Origin: Nematostella vectensis
Taxonomy: Eukaryota > Cnidaria > Anthozoa > Actiniaria > Edwardsiidae
Direction: 5' to 3'
DNA: 64,000 bases
NCBI RefSeq assembly: GCF_932526225.1
Contig: NC_064034.1
Coordinates: 10,293,387-10,357,386, forward strand
The notes under the pieces were generated by a model. The model saw only the letters and a list, made by a program, of their open reading frames with translations, was not told the DNA's origin and did not search any database. Both the position numbers and the translations under genes were made by a program. How positions within the stretch are numbered: position 1 is the first letter of the stretch; each line of letters opens with the position of its first letter. Of this stretch, positions 1 through 21,600 are shown in pieces.

Positions 1-470
1 TATGGAGTCGCAATGATGATTGTAAAGCGAAGCGGGCATGATAAGCGTAGCTGCAGAAATAAAGTAATATATGAACTTTGACAGTTGTTATCAATACGGG
101 TAAATTCATACTATACTTGATGATCAGTTTGTATGATTAAGTTTATTGGTAGCCCGAATGTTAGGCCCTTTAATCGTTCCCTTTGAAGTACATACCGGGA
201 AGCGATGAAAGAAATTTTCCTCTCTTTAAAAATATAATCGCCAGATATTCAGGCTAGTTACTGGCACATAATTTCACTCAGCTTGTTTTGTGTGTTGACT
301 CGCAGGCTGTTTTTGGCTTAGTCTCACTGCGCAACTGGTGCCATGTTTGGCGCAGTGTTGGTTTATAGTTCACTGTACAGGCTGTCTTTAATTAGGTAGA
401 GCTTATCTGGTGCAGTGTGTTAGTGCATGCTCTGTGTAGGTCAGCTTGTGCGGTGCAGTGATTGTCACAG
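1..470. other. Unique lead-in sequence, no gene seen
   Basis: I see no convincing exon or RNA gene here. From about 300 onward the sequence is rich in short GCAGTG-type words, and it runs into the minisatellite that starts near 471. It could be an intron or intergenic sequence of a gene lying to the left of the window. Confidence 0.4.
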
Positions 471-3400
471 GGGTGCATATCTAGGGGTTGTCACAGGGGC
501 TCATATAGGGATTATCACAGGGGGGGGGGGGTTAGGGGTTATCACAGAGAGGGGGTGTAGTTAGGGGTTGTCACAGGGGGCGCGTAGCTAGGGGTTGTCA
601 CAAGGGGCGCGTAGCTAGGGGTTGTCACAGGGGGCGCGTAGCTATGGGTATCCATGGTGCGCTTAGCTAGGGGGTATCCAGGGAGCATAGTTAGGGGTTA
701 TCACAGTGGTCATGTAGCTAGGGGTTATTGCAGGGGGCGCGTAGCTAGGGGTTATCACAAGGGGCGCGTAGCTAGGGGTTATTACAGAGGAAGCTTTGCT
801 AGGGGTTATCACAGTGGGAGCGTAGCTAGGGGTTATCACAGGGGGAGCGTAGCTAGGGGTTATCACAGGGGGAGCGTAGCTAGGGGTTATCACTGGGGGC
901 GCGTAGCTAGGGGTTATCACAGGGGGAGCGTAGCTAGGTGTTATCACAGGGTGAGCGTGGCTAGGGGTTTTCACAGGGACTCATAGGGATTATCACAGGG
1001 GGTGTGTAGTTAGGGATTATCACAGGGGGCGTGTAGTTAGGGGTTATCACAGGGGGCATGTAGCTAGGGGTTATCACAGGGGGTGCGTAGATAGGGGTTA
1101 TCACGGGGCATGTAGCTAGGGGTTGTCACAAGGGGCATGTAGCTAGGGGTTGTCACAGGGGGCATGTAGCTAGGAGTTATCACAGGGGGCATGTAGCTAG
1201 GGGTTATCACAAGGGGCGCGTAGCTAGGAGTTATCACGGGGCAGGTAGCTAGGGGTTGTCACAGGGGGCTCGTAGCTAGGGGATATCACGGGGGGCATGT
1301 AGCTAGGGGTTATCACAGGGGGCATGTAGCTAGGAGTTATCACAGGGGGCTCGTAGCTAGGGGATATCACGGGGGGCATGTAGCTAGGGGTTATCACAGG
1401 GGGCATGTAGCTAGGAGTTATCACACGGGGCGCGTAGCTAGGGGTTGTCACAGGGGGCGCGTAGCTAGGGGTTGTCACAAAGGGCGTTTAGTTAGGGGTT
1501 ATCACGGGGCATGTAGCTAGGGGTTATCACAGGGGGCTCGTAGCTAGGGGTTATCACAGGGGGCTCGCAGATAGGGGTTATCACAGGGGGTGCGTAGCTA
1601 GGGGTTATCACAGGGGGCTCGCAGATAGGGGTTATCACAGGGGGCGCGTAGCTAGGGGTTGTCACAAGGGGCGTTTAGTTAGGGGTTATCACGGGGCATG
1701 TAGCTAGGGGTTATCACAGGGGGCTCGTAGCTAGGGGTTATCACAGGGGGCTCGCAGATAGGGGTTATCACAAGGGGTGCGTAGCTAGGGTTATCACAGG
1801 GGGTGCGTAGCTAGGGGTTATCTCAGGGGAGCGTAGCTAGGGGTTTTCACAGGGGGCGTGTAGTTAGGGGTTATCACAGGGGGCGTGTAGTTAGGGGTTA
1901 TCACAGGGCGTGTAGTTAGGGGTTATCACGGGGCATGTAGCCAGGAGTTATCACAGGGGGCTCGTAGCTAGGGGTTATTACAGGGGGCTTGTAAATAGGG
2001 GTTATCACAAGGGGTGTGTAGATAGGGGTTATCACAGGGGCGCGTAAGTAGGGGTTATCACAGGGCGCGCGTAGCTAGGGGTTATCACACGCGTAGCTAG
2101 GGGTTATCACAGGGTGCGCGTAGCTAGGGTTATCACAGGGGGTGCGTAGCTAGGGGTTATCACAGGGGGAGAGTAGCTAGGGGATATAACTGGGGGAGCG
2201 TACCTAGGAGTTATCACAGGGGGCGCGTAGCCAGGGGTTATCAAAGGGGAAGCGTAGGTAGTTATTACGGTGGGCGCGTAGCTAGGGGTTATCACGGGGG
2301 GTGCGTAGCTAGGGGTTATAACAGGGGGCGCGTAGCTAGGGTTATCACAGGGGGTGCGTAGCTAGGGGTTATCAGAGGGGATGCGTAGCTAGAGGTTATC
2401 ACAGGGGGCGTGTTGCTCTAGGGGTTATCACAGGGGGCGCGTAGCTAGGGGTTATCACAGGGGGCGCATAGCTAGGGGATATCACAGAAGCGCGTAGCTA
2501 GGGGTTATCACAGGGGGCGCGTAGTTAGGGGATATCACAGGGGATGCGTAGCTAGGGGTTATTACAGGGGAAGCGTAGCTAGGGGATATCACGGGGGGGA
2601 GGGTAGCTAGGGGTTATCACACGGGGCGTGTTGCTAGGGGTTATCACAGTGGAGCGTTGCTAGGGGTTATCACAGGGGGCGCGTTGCTAGGGGATATCAC
2701 GGGGGGCTCGTAGCTAGGGGTTATCACGGGAGGGCGTAGCTAGGGGTTATCACAGGGGACGCATAGCTAGGGGTTATTACAGGGGGCGCGTAGCTAGGGG
2801 TTATCACAAGGGGTGCGTAGCTAGGGGTTATTACAGAGGAAGCGTTGCTAGGGGATATCACGGGGGGCGCGTAGTTAGGGGATATCACAGGGGATGCGTA
2901 GCTAGAGGTTATTACAGGGGAAGCGTAGCTAGGGGGTATCACGGGGGGAGGGTAGCTAGAGGTTATTACAGGGGAAGCGTAGCTAGGGGGTATCACGGGG
3001 GGAGGGTAGCTAGGGGTTATCACACGGGGCGTGTTGCTAGGGGTTATCACAGCAGAGCGTTGCTAGGGGTTATCACAGGGGGCGCGTTGCTAGGGAATAT
3101 CACGGGGGGCTCGTAGCTAGGGGTTATCACGGGAGTGCGTAGCTAGAGGTTATCACAGGGGGCGTGTTGCTCTAGGGGTTATCACAGGGGGCTAGTAGCT
3201 AGGGGTTATCACAGGGGGCGCATAGCTAGGGGATATCACAGAAGCGCGTAGCTAGGGGTTATCACAGGGGGCGCGTAGTTAGGGGATATCACAGGGGATG
3301 CGTAGCTAGGGGTTATTACAGGGGGAGCGTAGCTAGGGGTTATCACAGGGGGCGTGTAGCTAGGGGTTATCACAGGGGATGCGTAGCTAGAGGTTATCAC

Positions 3401-3645
3401 AGGGGGCGTGTCGCTGTAGGGGTTATCACAGGGGGCGCGTAGCTAGGGGTTATTACAGAGGAGGCGTTGCTAGGGGATATCACGGGGGGCTCGTAGCTAG
3501 GGGTTATCACAAAGGGAGCGTGGTTAGGGGTTATCACAGGGGGTGCGTAGCTAGGATATCACGGGGGGCTCGTAGCTAGGAGTTGTCAAAGGGGGCGCTA
3601 CCTAAGGTTGGCCAGAGGGGATATGCGTAGCTAGGGGTGGCTACC
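471..3645. repeat. 27-bp minisatellite, about 115 copies
   Basis: The unit is close to GTAGCTAGGGGTTATCACAG followed by GGGGCGC, 27 bp in total. It is repeated for about 3.1 kb with point changes and small indels, including GTTGTCACA, GATATCACG and CATGTAG variants. Because 27 is a multiple of three, long open frames run through it on both strands. On the minus strand they read as 9-residue repeats of the type ITPSYAPPV. These frames are repeat artefacts or remnants, not supported genes. The core TAGCTAGGGGTT recurs in the 51-bp coding minisatellite of the BEL/Pao fragment at 32743–34340. Confidence 0.95.
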
Positions 3646-4926
3646 TCGTCCCCTCGACCGTCGAAATAGTGTTTCTTATAAAAGAATGACGAGGCCTTGA
3701 CATTGCATTCGATATCTTTGTCTGCGTACTCCTGTCAGCTGCCCTCTACCCTGGATACGCGTCAGTGTGGATACGTTTCTTTTGTGAGCCTATTCAGGTC
3801 CGTACCCAGGGGGTGCGAACGCACCTCCCCACAACGGCCACTTTTGGTTCTCGATAGACGATCTGACAATAAACGTCACGTGGAGATACTGAAAAGGCAT
3901 AAAAAAATCCTTTTTCGTTGTTTCGGAGGTGGATTTAAATTAGAGAACTTCTTCCCCCCCCCGGAAAAATTAGGTTCATTTTTACGGATTTGCACCCCCC
4001 CTCCCCAAGAAAAATCCTGGGTACGGGCCTGCTATTGCTATTGTATAGCGTCCCTAATGGACCCAAGCTCAAAACTCAAATTTCACTATGAGAATCAGAG
4101 GTCATAAATGAAGTTGTGCCCAAACTTTGTTTACTGCGTTGCGTACACCGTCTTGTCAAGATGTACTGTTCAATATCTTGCGGCTCTATAGTGTTCAAGG
4201 TAAAAATACGGTTTTGTACACGGTTTGTACGTCACAAATAAACATTCACACAGCAACATCGAATATAAAGAAAGTAGAGTACAGGCGTTAAAAAAACTCT
4301 AAACAACTAAAAGAACATCGTTATTCACAGGTAATTAAGGTTAGTAGGATTCGACGCGGTGGCCGAGATAGCTTTGAAGTCTTTAGAAACCGTAGCACTT
4401 TTAGATAAATAAACTCATTCCCTCGGGCAACTTTACTTTTTCAATTAAAAATAATCATAGATAACAACAACTTCTTACCACTAATAGACATTTTGAAAAG
4501 AACAATTGAACAATGCTTTATGTAAGCAAAATGAACATGGTATTTGAACAGCTTTTGCTATGATCAATCCTATGATCCCTTACAATCCCTGAACCGTCCA
4601 AACAGCTCAAAACTAAAGTTAAATGATATGCTAAACAAAAATGAGTTTGCAAGTACGGTAAACATTTTCGCGCGCAATTTCTCGGTTCGATTGTTGCGAA
4701 GGCGCGCGGTTGTTTATTGGCTGCCTGTGTGTGCCGTCATATTGAAAGTGTTGTTTTGATGGTAATTAGAACACTTGGCTAAAATAGCTATACGAATGGG
4801 ATGGTAGGAATCAAAGTCATCGAAACGCAGCAAACCATAAAGATCCATTAGCGCATAAGTGCTAGAATCACTGCTAGAAAGTTCAACGCCGCGTGCCATC
4901 GTGTCACTTCGGTGCAAAAAAGTTTA

Positions 4927-5205
4927 TCGATAAGCTGGAACTACGCTTGGATAATTGGACTACTGCGGAATTCAAGTATCGGCTTACATCTTATGTGGCT
5001 GGTGTTCACGCGTGCAATCCCTGGGACTTGGGTCTTTAGGAAGTGGATTATGCCTGTATCTATGGTTTGGGCCTTGGGGTGATTTATCAAAGCACTTAGC
5101 AGTTAGACACTATAAGAGAAGCTTTATCGAACAGATTCGACGGGAAGCTGTTCGTAGATCTTCTGAGAGTCCGGGATTTATCGAGATTATAACAATGAAG
5201 GTAAG
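4927..5205 (+). pseudogene. Degenerate coding-like patch, family unknown
   Basis: One frame reads as a plausible protein segment containing LDNWTTAEFKYRL and YACIYGLGLGVIYQS. It is interrupted by in-frame stops and ends close to a donor-like ATGAAG|gtaagt at about 5200. I do not recognise the family. It could be an old transposon or gene remnant, or chance. No partner exons were found on either side. Confidence 0.25.
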
Positions 5206-5828
5206 TGGTGTTCTCTTAGAGATGTGTCTTGCTTCATTTTCAGTCAGGCCGTTTTCTATCATTTTATTCTTCACAGAGTGCGAGCTATTCAAAGCATTTT
5301 AAGTTGGTTTGCTCAGTTTTATTTGAGCTTACATATTCGTGACTGGAATAGCTCGTATTCGTTTGAGTTTAGTAGGACTTTATCTTCATACGGTTGTGAA
5401 AGATTTCGATAAGAGACCAACCGCACATGAAAACAGATTATATAAATTAATGTATCTTATTATACAGTTAACACGTTTTATAATATGCAACTATAGATAA
5501 TATTGGCTTTACTTCTAGCATTGCATAATAACGATTTCATAACTGACCGGCTCGTTTGCAGTGATTTTGTAAACAAAGTTAGGAGTACCGATGTTCAACC
5601 CTATTCTCACGTCTAGGGGAGCAAAACTCACGGAATTTAGAGCACCAAAAGGCATATGTTTACTCAGTAAATTACCAAAGAGGAGTAAAGTCGACACTTC
5701 TTTGATGAATTAACTCTCGATAGTAGATTTATTTTCTTTTCGTTGACCTCGTTAATCCAGCATATGGTTAACATTTAGCAGGTTTGACAGCCCCTATCAG
5801 TTCTGCGCTAGAAAAGTCGAGTTGAAAT

Positions 5829-5958
5829 ACCACTCGATAGACTAAACCAAGTAATTATTAACATAAAAGCAGCTGATACGGAATACCACTTAATAGACTA
5901 AACCATAGTTATGACTAAACCGAGTAATTATTAACATGCAAAGCAGCCGATACGGAAT
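5829..5958. repeat. Imperfect tandem duplication, about 65–75 bp
   Basis: Two neighbouring segments share ATAGACTAAACC, AGTAATTATTAACAT and GCAGC-GATACGGAAT in the same order. The second copy carries a short internal repeat of GACTAAACC. This is a local duplication with no apparent coding content. Confidence 0.7.
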
Positions 5959-8842
5959 TTTGTTTTTGTTTTGGGAGATATTCAGTTTTTTATTGACTCC
6001 ATTGTGTTTCTTCGACCTTTAGATAAAAAGGTTTATGTTCTTTTGAAAAACTCCTTCTTTTGCGCAACGGGATATTATCAGAAAAGAAGACATATAAAAA
6101 AGAGACTACCAGAAATTTCTCGAAATTCAGTATCTAGCCTCTATAAATTTTTTGGATTCACTGTATAAACTGTCTTGGTGTTTATCTCTTAGTTATGTTG
6201 GAATTTGTTTTTATCCCTCGCTAAGTAAAAACCTCATTTGTAGAGTCAACACCGTCCTATAAAGGCAGACCCACCACATGTGAAGGGTCACAGACCGGGG
6301 TCGCAAAACACAGAAAACCCGCCGTGGATGAAATATCACCTAATGATCATTTCCTTTCTTATCTAGCGAAGTCCATATTCGATAGCGAAATAAGATCCTT
6401 CAACGCGCCCTAGAAATACTGGAATAAACCACTCAAGATATCCCCCGATCAGGTTTCACCACGTCTTCCTGCAAAGGTAAGAGCGACCAGCGAGATTTAG
6501 AGCGACTATCGCGGCACGGTGAGTATTAGATTATTATTTACTATACTATACTATTCCCTTTTAAGTCTTTGTCCAGCCTTTTATAATATCGCACACACTG
6601 GCTCCTCACACAGTTCGTGTTGTGCGAGGAATCGTCCATCTGCCATATCGTTTTAGTCAAGTTTTACGTTGTTGTTTTTGTTTGTAATTTTTTGTAGGCA
6701 AATTTTTAGCTCGATTTTTATAGAAGCATCTTTTTCAAGGATTTGGTTTCTTCGTAAACCAGTACATTTATGATGATAGTGTGAGATTATTTCTCCCGTG
6801 ACTTTTATAATTAGGAACATCTGAACTGTTCCACTACTTGGCGACCTTCGCGTGTCTCGCGTGTTATTTCCAGTCTTGCGTGATCGTGTAACGAGGCAAT
6901 CATCGCCTGTACTTTTTTTCTACAAGTAAAGAAATAAAATAAATCGTTTTACTATTCGGATCCTCAAAATGTTGCCTGCCTCTTACGGGGAGTTTGCTAT
7001 TGGGGTTTTACAAAGGGCTATTTGCGAGATGTTGTCTGGCAAAAAAAGACAGCCAAGCCCCGGAAGACATTTAGCCGTGGTTTATGAGTAGATCTATTGT
7101 GCCTTCTTCTTACTGATAGGTCGTATGTCAATTATCAGTGTCTGTTCCACTCGGGATAGAAACTGTTCAATAATATATACTGCTGTGATTTGGAAAGTGC
7201 CGCTGGGCGGCATAGAGGGCATAGAGTTGTGTTTTTGTCAGAGATAGCATCCCTCTGTTGCAGATCCTCTTGGGTGTTCTTTAGCGAGAACTACAATAAC
7301 AAATGACATGTTTGTGAGTCGGCTTCTATTGCGATTATGCCTAGTATTTTGAGAATACATAAGGACTTCGGCATTCGATGAAACATAGGTCCTTAAGTCA
7401 AGATTTTTTCAGTTTTTACTTTTTTTGTCCTCCTGCACTCCTTGTTTGATCAGGATTCATGGAAGACGTGCATCTTATAGTAAGAGTTATATATTATCGC
7501 TATTTTTCGTTAATATATAGTGGATTAATCAGTGTGATTACTGATTGTAACTGACCGCTGTGAAAAGAAAAAAATCTAACCAGCCGCCCAACGCTCTTCC
7601 TCCTTTCTTGCGTACCCGCCAGCTCTGATTGCCACGATTTAAATCGAGAGTTATTAGACTGTTTTGCACCTTCGCAAGGGCAACAATTACGAAATGCGTG
7701 CTTAGAGGAATGTGGAGTCATTGCTCAGGGTTAATCTGTATGTCGTCAGCCCTTCAACTAGTTCAAGTAATTGGTAAATGGCGATTGTTAGGAATGACTT
7801 TATCTACACTATGATATTGGCAGGCTAATAACATGCATTCTTCGGGCCATTTTTTAATGACCGTTTTAGTATTTTCAATTTGACATTTGGCCTTGTTGTT
7901 TTGCTGGATTTCTTTTAGCTTCAAAAACAAAGAAAATCTTCTTTAAGCTAAATTGCGGTCAATAAAAGTTTAGATCGCCTACGGAATGCTATTTGCTGCC
8001 TACGTTAGCGAATCGGATATTAGCGTTTCTTGTTGAGATGTTTTTTCCCAGGGTTTAACTTGTTTTCGGTTCCGTGAGACGAAATATGTTATCATCGTCA
8101 CAAGCGTCAATTATGACTTTCTGACCCCACCGACGGCGGACAACTTCGGATGCGGTCAGCGGCCTTTTTTTTCTAGAACACCACAAATAACAATAAGTGT
8201 TTTGAAATTTATATATATTTCACAGTAGATGCAGTCACTGGATGTCTTATTCCAAAAGGCAGTCGAATATACCTTGGCGAAAGTTTCGACATAAGGTTTA
8301 TTGGGTTTGAAGTAGTTCTGGTGTGAGCGGACTATTCGTGCAGTGCTGTGTTCGTAACCTTGGGCGATTGGTTATTAGCTATTGGCACGGATAGATCCTA
8401 CTCAAACGACATCCGCCTACATCTTACAGGATCCTGTGTGGTAGAAAATCGCTCTCATCAAAGCAAAGTATCTTCTGGTATTGCCTTTTTACAGTATTTT
8501 ATTGCATCGTGAAAATGGCCGTGTAAACTTTCGAGTAAATAATTGTTTAAGTATAAAGGGCGGTGAAGTATTATTAATACAAACCAGATGTTGCTGTGCG
8601 TGACTTTAAAAAAAATTATTGAAAAACTGAAAAGCTTGGTTCTCACTAAGACGCAAGCGCAATGGCAAGAAAATCAAGCATTTACGTTCTCTTATGCTTG
8701 TCACTGCACTTGTGTTCCAGTGAGAATCAGAAAATGACATGCGTTGCGCTTGCGCATAGGACCTTCTAATTACTGAGTTAATGTACTATCCTTTTTTTTA
8801 CCAGCAGGTCGCGTAGTGACACTTCACTGATTCACCAAAAAC

Positions 8843-16868
<8,026 letters not shown>

Positions 16869-17874
16869 GTGTTTGGTGTCATAAACAAGCAGAGACCGCG
16901 CCTATCGGACCGCCCTTTTCAATCTGTGTAGAGCAAACCGAGAGAAGCCTGGGGAATAGGCTAAATGAGCTCAGTGAAAACGTTTGAGTTTGTCCAAATA
17001 TATTTGACGGTTAACCTTCACTTAGCGTCAAATAATATACACCATTTATATCACATTGTGTCATCTATAGAATGATGTATGATGTCATTGGTATAGGCGA
17101 AGGGATATGACATTTATTTATCACATATTTTATTTAAAGTTAGTTTATCACGAGAGAGCATTCATGCTCTCTTGTTTATCATTATTATTTTTCTCTTTTC
17201 TTCTTTGAAAATAAATTGCAATTAAGTTTTTTTTACGATAGACTAATATTTTATCGAGAATGGAATGTTTTATGTATGTTGTATTTTAAGATACGGTTTT
17301 ACAATACGAAGGTTGTTCTAAAGGGTTTTATAAATAAGGATCAATTAAAGCACCTTACCAAGTAACCGAATTTCAATTAGAACTTCTGTTGAATAAATTG
17401 TTATTGAGAACAATATAGAAATGACTAAAGCATTTTGTATATTGCAGATATATATTCATGTTTGATAACGAATAAACAGATAAAGGTTTTACAGAGATAC
17501 TTTGTCAATATGTATAGCTTCATCCTTCGTGTTTTTCTGCTCTAACAAGTTGTTTTGTTATCCTGCACTTGTATGAGAAGCAGAAGACAAGAAGGAAGCA
17601 AAATATGTATACAATATGCATGGGGGGCACGTGCCCCGCCCCCAATGTTTAGTTGCTAGTTGCTGTTTCATACAACAGCATCAGGCGCGGATTACTAAGC
17701 TACTCAAAGTTTCCGGCGCTTCTATCTTTTCGGTGAAAGCGGGCTCCCTTTGGATAAGTGAAATTTGATGAGTAGGGGGAGGGGTTACTGGGAAGCTGAC
17801 CAAGGCTTCCGGCTCCCGCGCGGGTGCAAAAGTGTTGTGTGAAGTTACGCGGATTCTTACTTGATTTACCCAAA
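16869..17874. other. KANK–ENPP intergenic region
   Basis: This contains the presumed KANK 3' untranslated region, with AATAAA-type signals near 17209, 17392 and 17470, and a perfect hairpin AGAGAGCAT–TC–ATGCTCTCT at 17153–17172. The ENPP promoter should lie at its right end; no core element is obvious. Confidence 0.5.
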
Positions 17875-18647
17875 ATGGAAGCAAAAGACAAAGATCAAAT
17901 CATGGATATTAACTCTGGGGACGAGTCAGCGATGTATCATGTGAAGGTCGAGCCATCTAAGGTAGTAATCTATCGGATTTTCGAAATAAACTCAGATCCT
18001 ATGCTTTGACCTGCGGTTCCTCCTATCGTCGATCCTACACGGTTACGCTTTTCGTTCGTTGGCATTATGTTTGGCTTTCTTTCAAGCCATGCGCCGCGTT
18101 TAGACATTTGTGTTTAGCAGTGTTTGTACCGCATGAATTAATGTGGCCCCTGAAGCGATGTCGTAAAAGGCGGTGAAACGTCTATCTAAGTATTCGACTT
18201 GTTACAAAGATTATATTGACAGTCTGCTCTTCACTATCTTTCTGAATCTTTGTCCTGGTCACAATATGCTCGATAATAGCTTTATTGTGATTCGGTTGAT
18301 GAGTTTTGTGTTCTTCAAGTCATTCATACATTTCAAAACTTCGCGCGCCGAAATACACTAACTCATCTTTCAAACCTACAGGAACTCAAGTTTCTTAGAA
18401 AGTGCGATTTAAAACTAAATTACTTTGACCTTTACTTTGTGTTATTATTTGAACTAGGATACAGCTGTAGAATTTATTAATTCATTTGTTTTGTTGTTGT
18501 CGAATACTGTATTGAGAACCACAGGTAACCCATCGTTTATTTCCTAGGCTCAAAGCAAAAGGAAGATGTTGGCTTCAGCTGCTGCTCTTATTGCTGTGTT
18601 ACTAATTATAGTTATTGTTATTGCTGTTGTTGTCTCTACAAATTCAG
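17875..18647 (+). CDS. ENPP exons 1–2: cytoplasmic tail and membrane anchor
   Basis: Exon 1 encodes 29 mostly polar residues starting [17 protein letters not shown]. Exon 2 follows in phase 0 after acceptor cctag and encodes a basic QSKRK stretch, then a strongly hydrophobic segment ([18 protein letters not shown]). This is a type II signal anchor: basic residues before it, lumen/outside after. Exon 2 ends AATTCAG|gtaaga with one base over. Confidence 0.8.
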
Positions 18648-21600
18648 GTAAGATAGTAAGCAAATGTCTTAACAGGTATTTCACAGTACACTTTTGTAAA
18701 GTTCCATCCATCACCCGTACCACCCCTCACCCATCACCCCAGATCATCCATCACCCCTCAACATCCATCATCACTGACCATCCATCACCCCTCACCATCC
18801 ATCATCCCTCACCATCCATCACCCTACACCACCCCTCACCATTAATCACCCCTCACCATCCATCACCCCCACCATCCATCACCCTCACCACCCATCACCC
18901 CACACAACCCATCACCCCTCACCATCCATCACCCTACACCAGCCATCACCCCTCACCATCCATCAACCCCCACCATCCATCACCTTACACCAGCCATCAC
19001 CCCTCACCATCCATCACCCCTCACCATTCATCACCCCTTACCATCTATCACCCCTCACCATCCATCACCCTTCTCCTTCCATCACCCTACACCATCCATC
19101 ACCCCTCACTATCTAACACCCCCACCATCCATCACCCTACACCATCCATAACCCTACACCATCCATCACCCCTCACCATCCATCACCCCTCACCATCCAT
19201 CATCCCTCATTATCCATCACCCCTCACCATCCATCATCCCTCACCATCCATCACCCTACACCACCCCTCACCATCCATCACCCCTAACCGTCCATCACCC
19301 TACACCACCCATCACCCCTCACCATCCATCACCACTCACTATCCATCACCCCTCATCATCCATCACCCCCACCATCCATCACCCTCACCACCCATCACCC
19401 CTCACCATCATAACCCCCCACAACCCATCACCCCTCACCATCCATCACCCTACACCAGCCATCACCCCTCACCATCCATCAACCCCCACCATCCATCACC
19501 CCACCATCCATCACCCCTCACCATCCATCACCCCTCACCATTCATCACCCCTTACCATCTATCACCCCTCACCATCCATCGCCCTTCTCCTTCCATCACC
19601 CTACACCATCCATCACCCCTCACTATCTAACACCCCCACCATCCATCACCCTACACCATCCATAACCCTACACCATCCATCACCCCTCACCATCCATCAC
19701 CCCTCACCATCCATCATCCCTCATTATCCATCACCCCTCACCATCCATCATCCCTCACCATCCATCACCCTACACCACCCCTCACCATCCATCACCCCTA
19801 ACCGTCCATCACCCTACACCACCCATCACCCCTCACCATCCATCACCACTCACTATCCATCACCCCTCATCATCCATCACCCCCACCATCCATCACCCTC
19901 ACCACCCATCACCCCTCACCATCATAACCCCCCACAACCCATCACCCCTCACCATCCATCACCCTACACCAGCCATCACCCCTCACCATCCATCAACCCC
20001 CACCATCCATCACCCCACCATCCATCACCCCTCACCATCCATCACCCCTCACCATTCATCACCCCTTACCATCTATCACCCCTCACCATCCATCGCCCTT
20101 CTCCTTCCATCACCCTACACCATCCATCACCCCTCACTATCCATCACCCCAACCATCCATCACCCTACACCATCCATCACCCCTCACCATCCATCACCCC
20201 TCACCATCCATCACCCTACACCATCCATCACCCCTCACCATTCATCACCCCTCACCATCCATCGCCCTTCTCCATCCATCACCCCTCACCATTCATCACC
20301 CTTCATCATCCATCGCCTCTCTCCATCAATTACCCTCACCATCCATCACCCCACACCACCTGTCACCCCTCACCATCATCACCCCCACCATCCATCACCC
20401 CTCACCATCCATCACCCCTCATCATCCATTACCCCTCACCACTCATCACCCCACACCATCCATAACCCCTCACCACCCATCACCCCACACCATCCATCAC
20501 CCCTCACCACCCATCACCCCTCACTACCCATCACCCCTCACCATCATCACCCCACACAACCCATCACACCTCACCATCCATCACCCCTCACCATCATCAC
20601 CCCACACAACCCATCACCCCTCACTACCCCTCACCGTCCATCCCTTACCATCACCCCTCACCACCCATCACCCCACACAATCCATCACCCCTCACCATCC
20701 ATCACCCCACACTGTCCATCACCCCTCACCACCCATCACCCCACACCATCCATCACCCCTCACCATCCATCACCCCACATCGTCCATCACCCCTCACCAT
20801 CCATCACCCTACACCAACCATCACCCCTCACTGTCCATCATCCCACACAACCCATCACCCCTCACCATCCATCACCCCTCACCATCATCACCCCACACAA
20901 CCCATCACCCTTCACCACCCCTCACCGTCCATCCCTTACCATCACCCCTCACCACCCATCACCCCACACAATCCATCACCCCTCACCATCCATCACCCCA
21001 CACTGTCTATCACCCCTCACCACCCATCACCCCACACAATCCATCACCCCTCACCATCCATCACCCCACACTGTCCATCACCCCTCACCACCCATCACCC
21101 CACACCATCCATCACCCCTCACCATTCATCACCCCACATCGTCCATCACCCCTCACCATCCATCACCCTACACCAACCATCACCCCTCACCATCCATCAC
21201 CCCTCACCATTCATCACCCCTCACCATCCATCACCCCTCACTGTCCATCACCCCTCACCACCCATCACCCCACACCATCCATCACCCCTCACCATTCATC
21301 ACCCCACATCGTCCATCACCCCTCACCATCCATCACCCTACACCAACCATCACCCCTCACCACCCATCACCCCACACCATCCATCACCCCTCACCATTCA
21401 TCACCCCACATCGTCCATCACCCCTCACCATCCATCACCCTACACCAACCATCACCCCTCACTGTCCATCATCCCACACCACCATCACCCTACACCACCT
21501 ACCACCCTACACCACCCATCACCCCTCACCATCCATCACCTCTCTCCATCCATCACCATCTGTTGCACATCACTACCCCAGTGACATGGTCCTTAACTCT

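Larger units (their letters stand above)
3646..8804. other. Upstream region of KANK, mostly non-coding
   Basis: No convincing coding exon is visible. The open frame around 3697–4107 ends in a proline-rich translation of C-rich, low-complexity sequence and looks like dispersed repeat. Possible 5' untranslated exon ends with donor-like sequence are at about 6476 (AAAG|gtaaga) and 6516 (CACG|gtgagt). Either could splice to the acceptor at 8803–8807 in front of the KANK start codon. A degenerate coding-like patch and a small tandem duplication are listed separately. Confidence 0.4.

Noticed and set aside
654-3050. Open frames with RGYHRG- or ITPSYAPP-type repeats on both strands
   Set aside because: They arise because the 27-bp minisatellite unit is divisible by three; there is no start context, splice site or non-repeat coding sequence.
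3697-4107. 136-residue open frame
   Set aside because: Its later half is a translation of C-rich low-complexity sequence and it has no recognisable domain.
4353-4420. tRNA-Ser-like GACGCGGTGGCCGAG
   Set aside because: No B box or acceptor stem follows, so at most a decayed tRNA-like scrap.
18648-19630. His/Pro/Ser-rich extension of the ENPP anchor exon
   Set aside because: It reads through a minisatellite after a good donor at 18647/18648.
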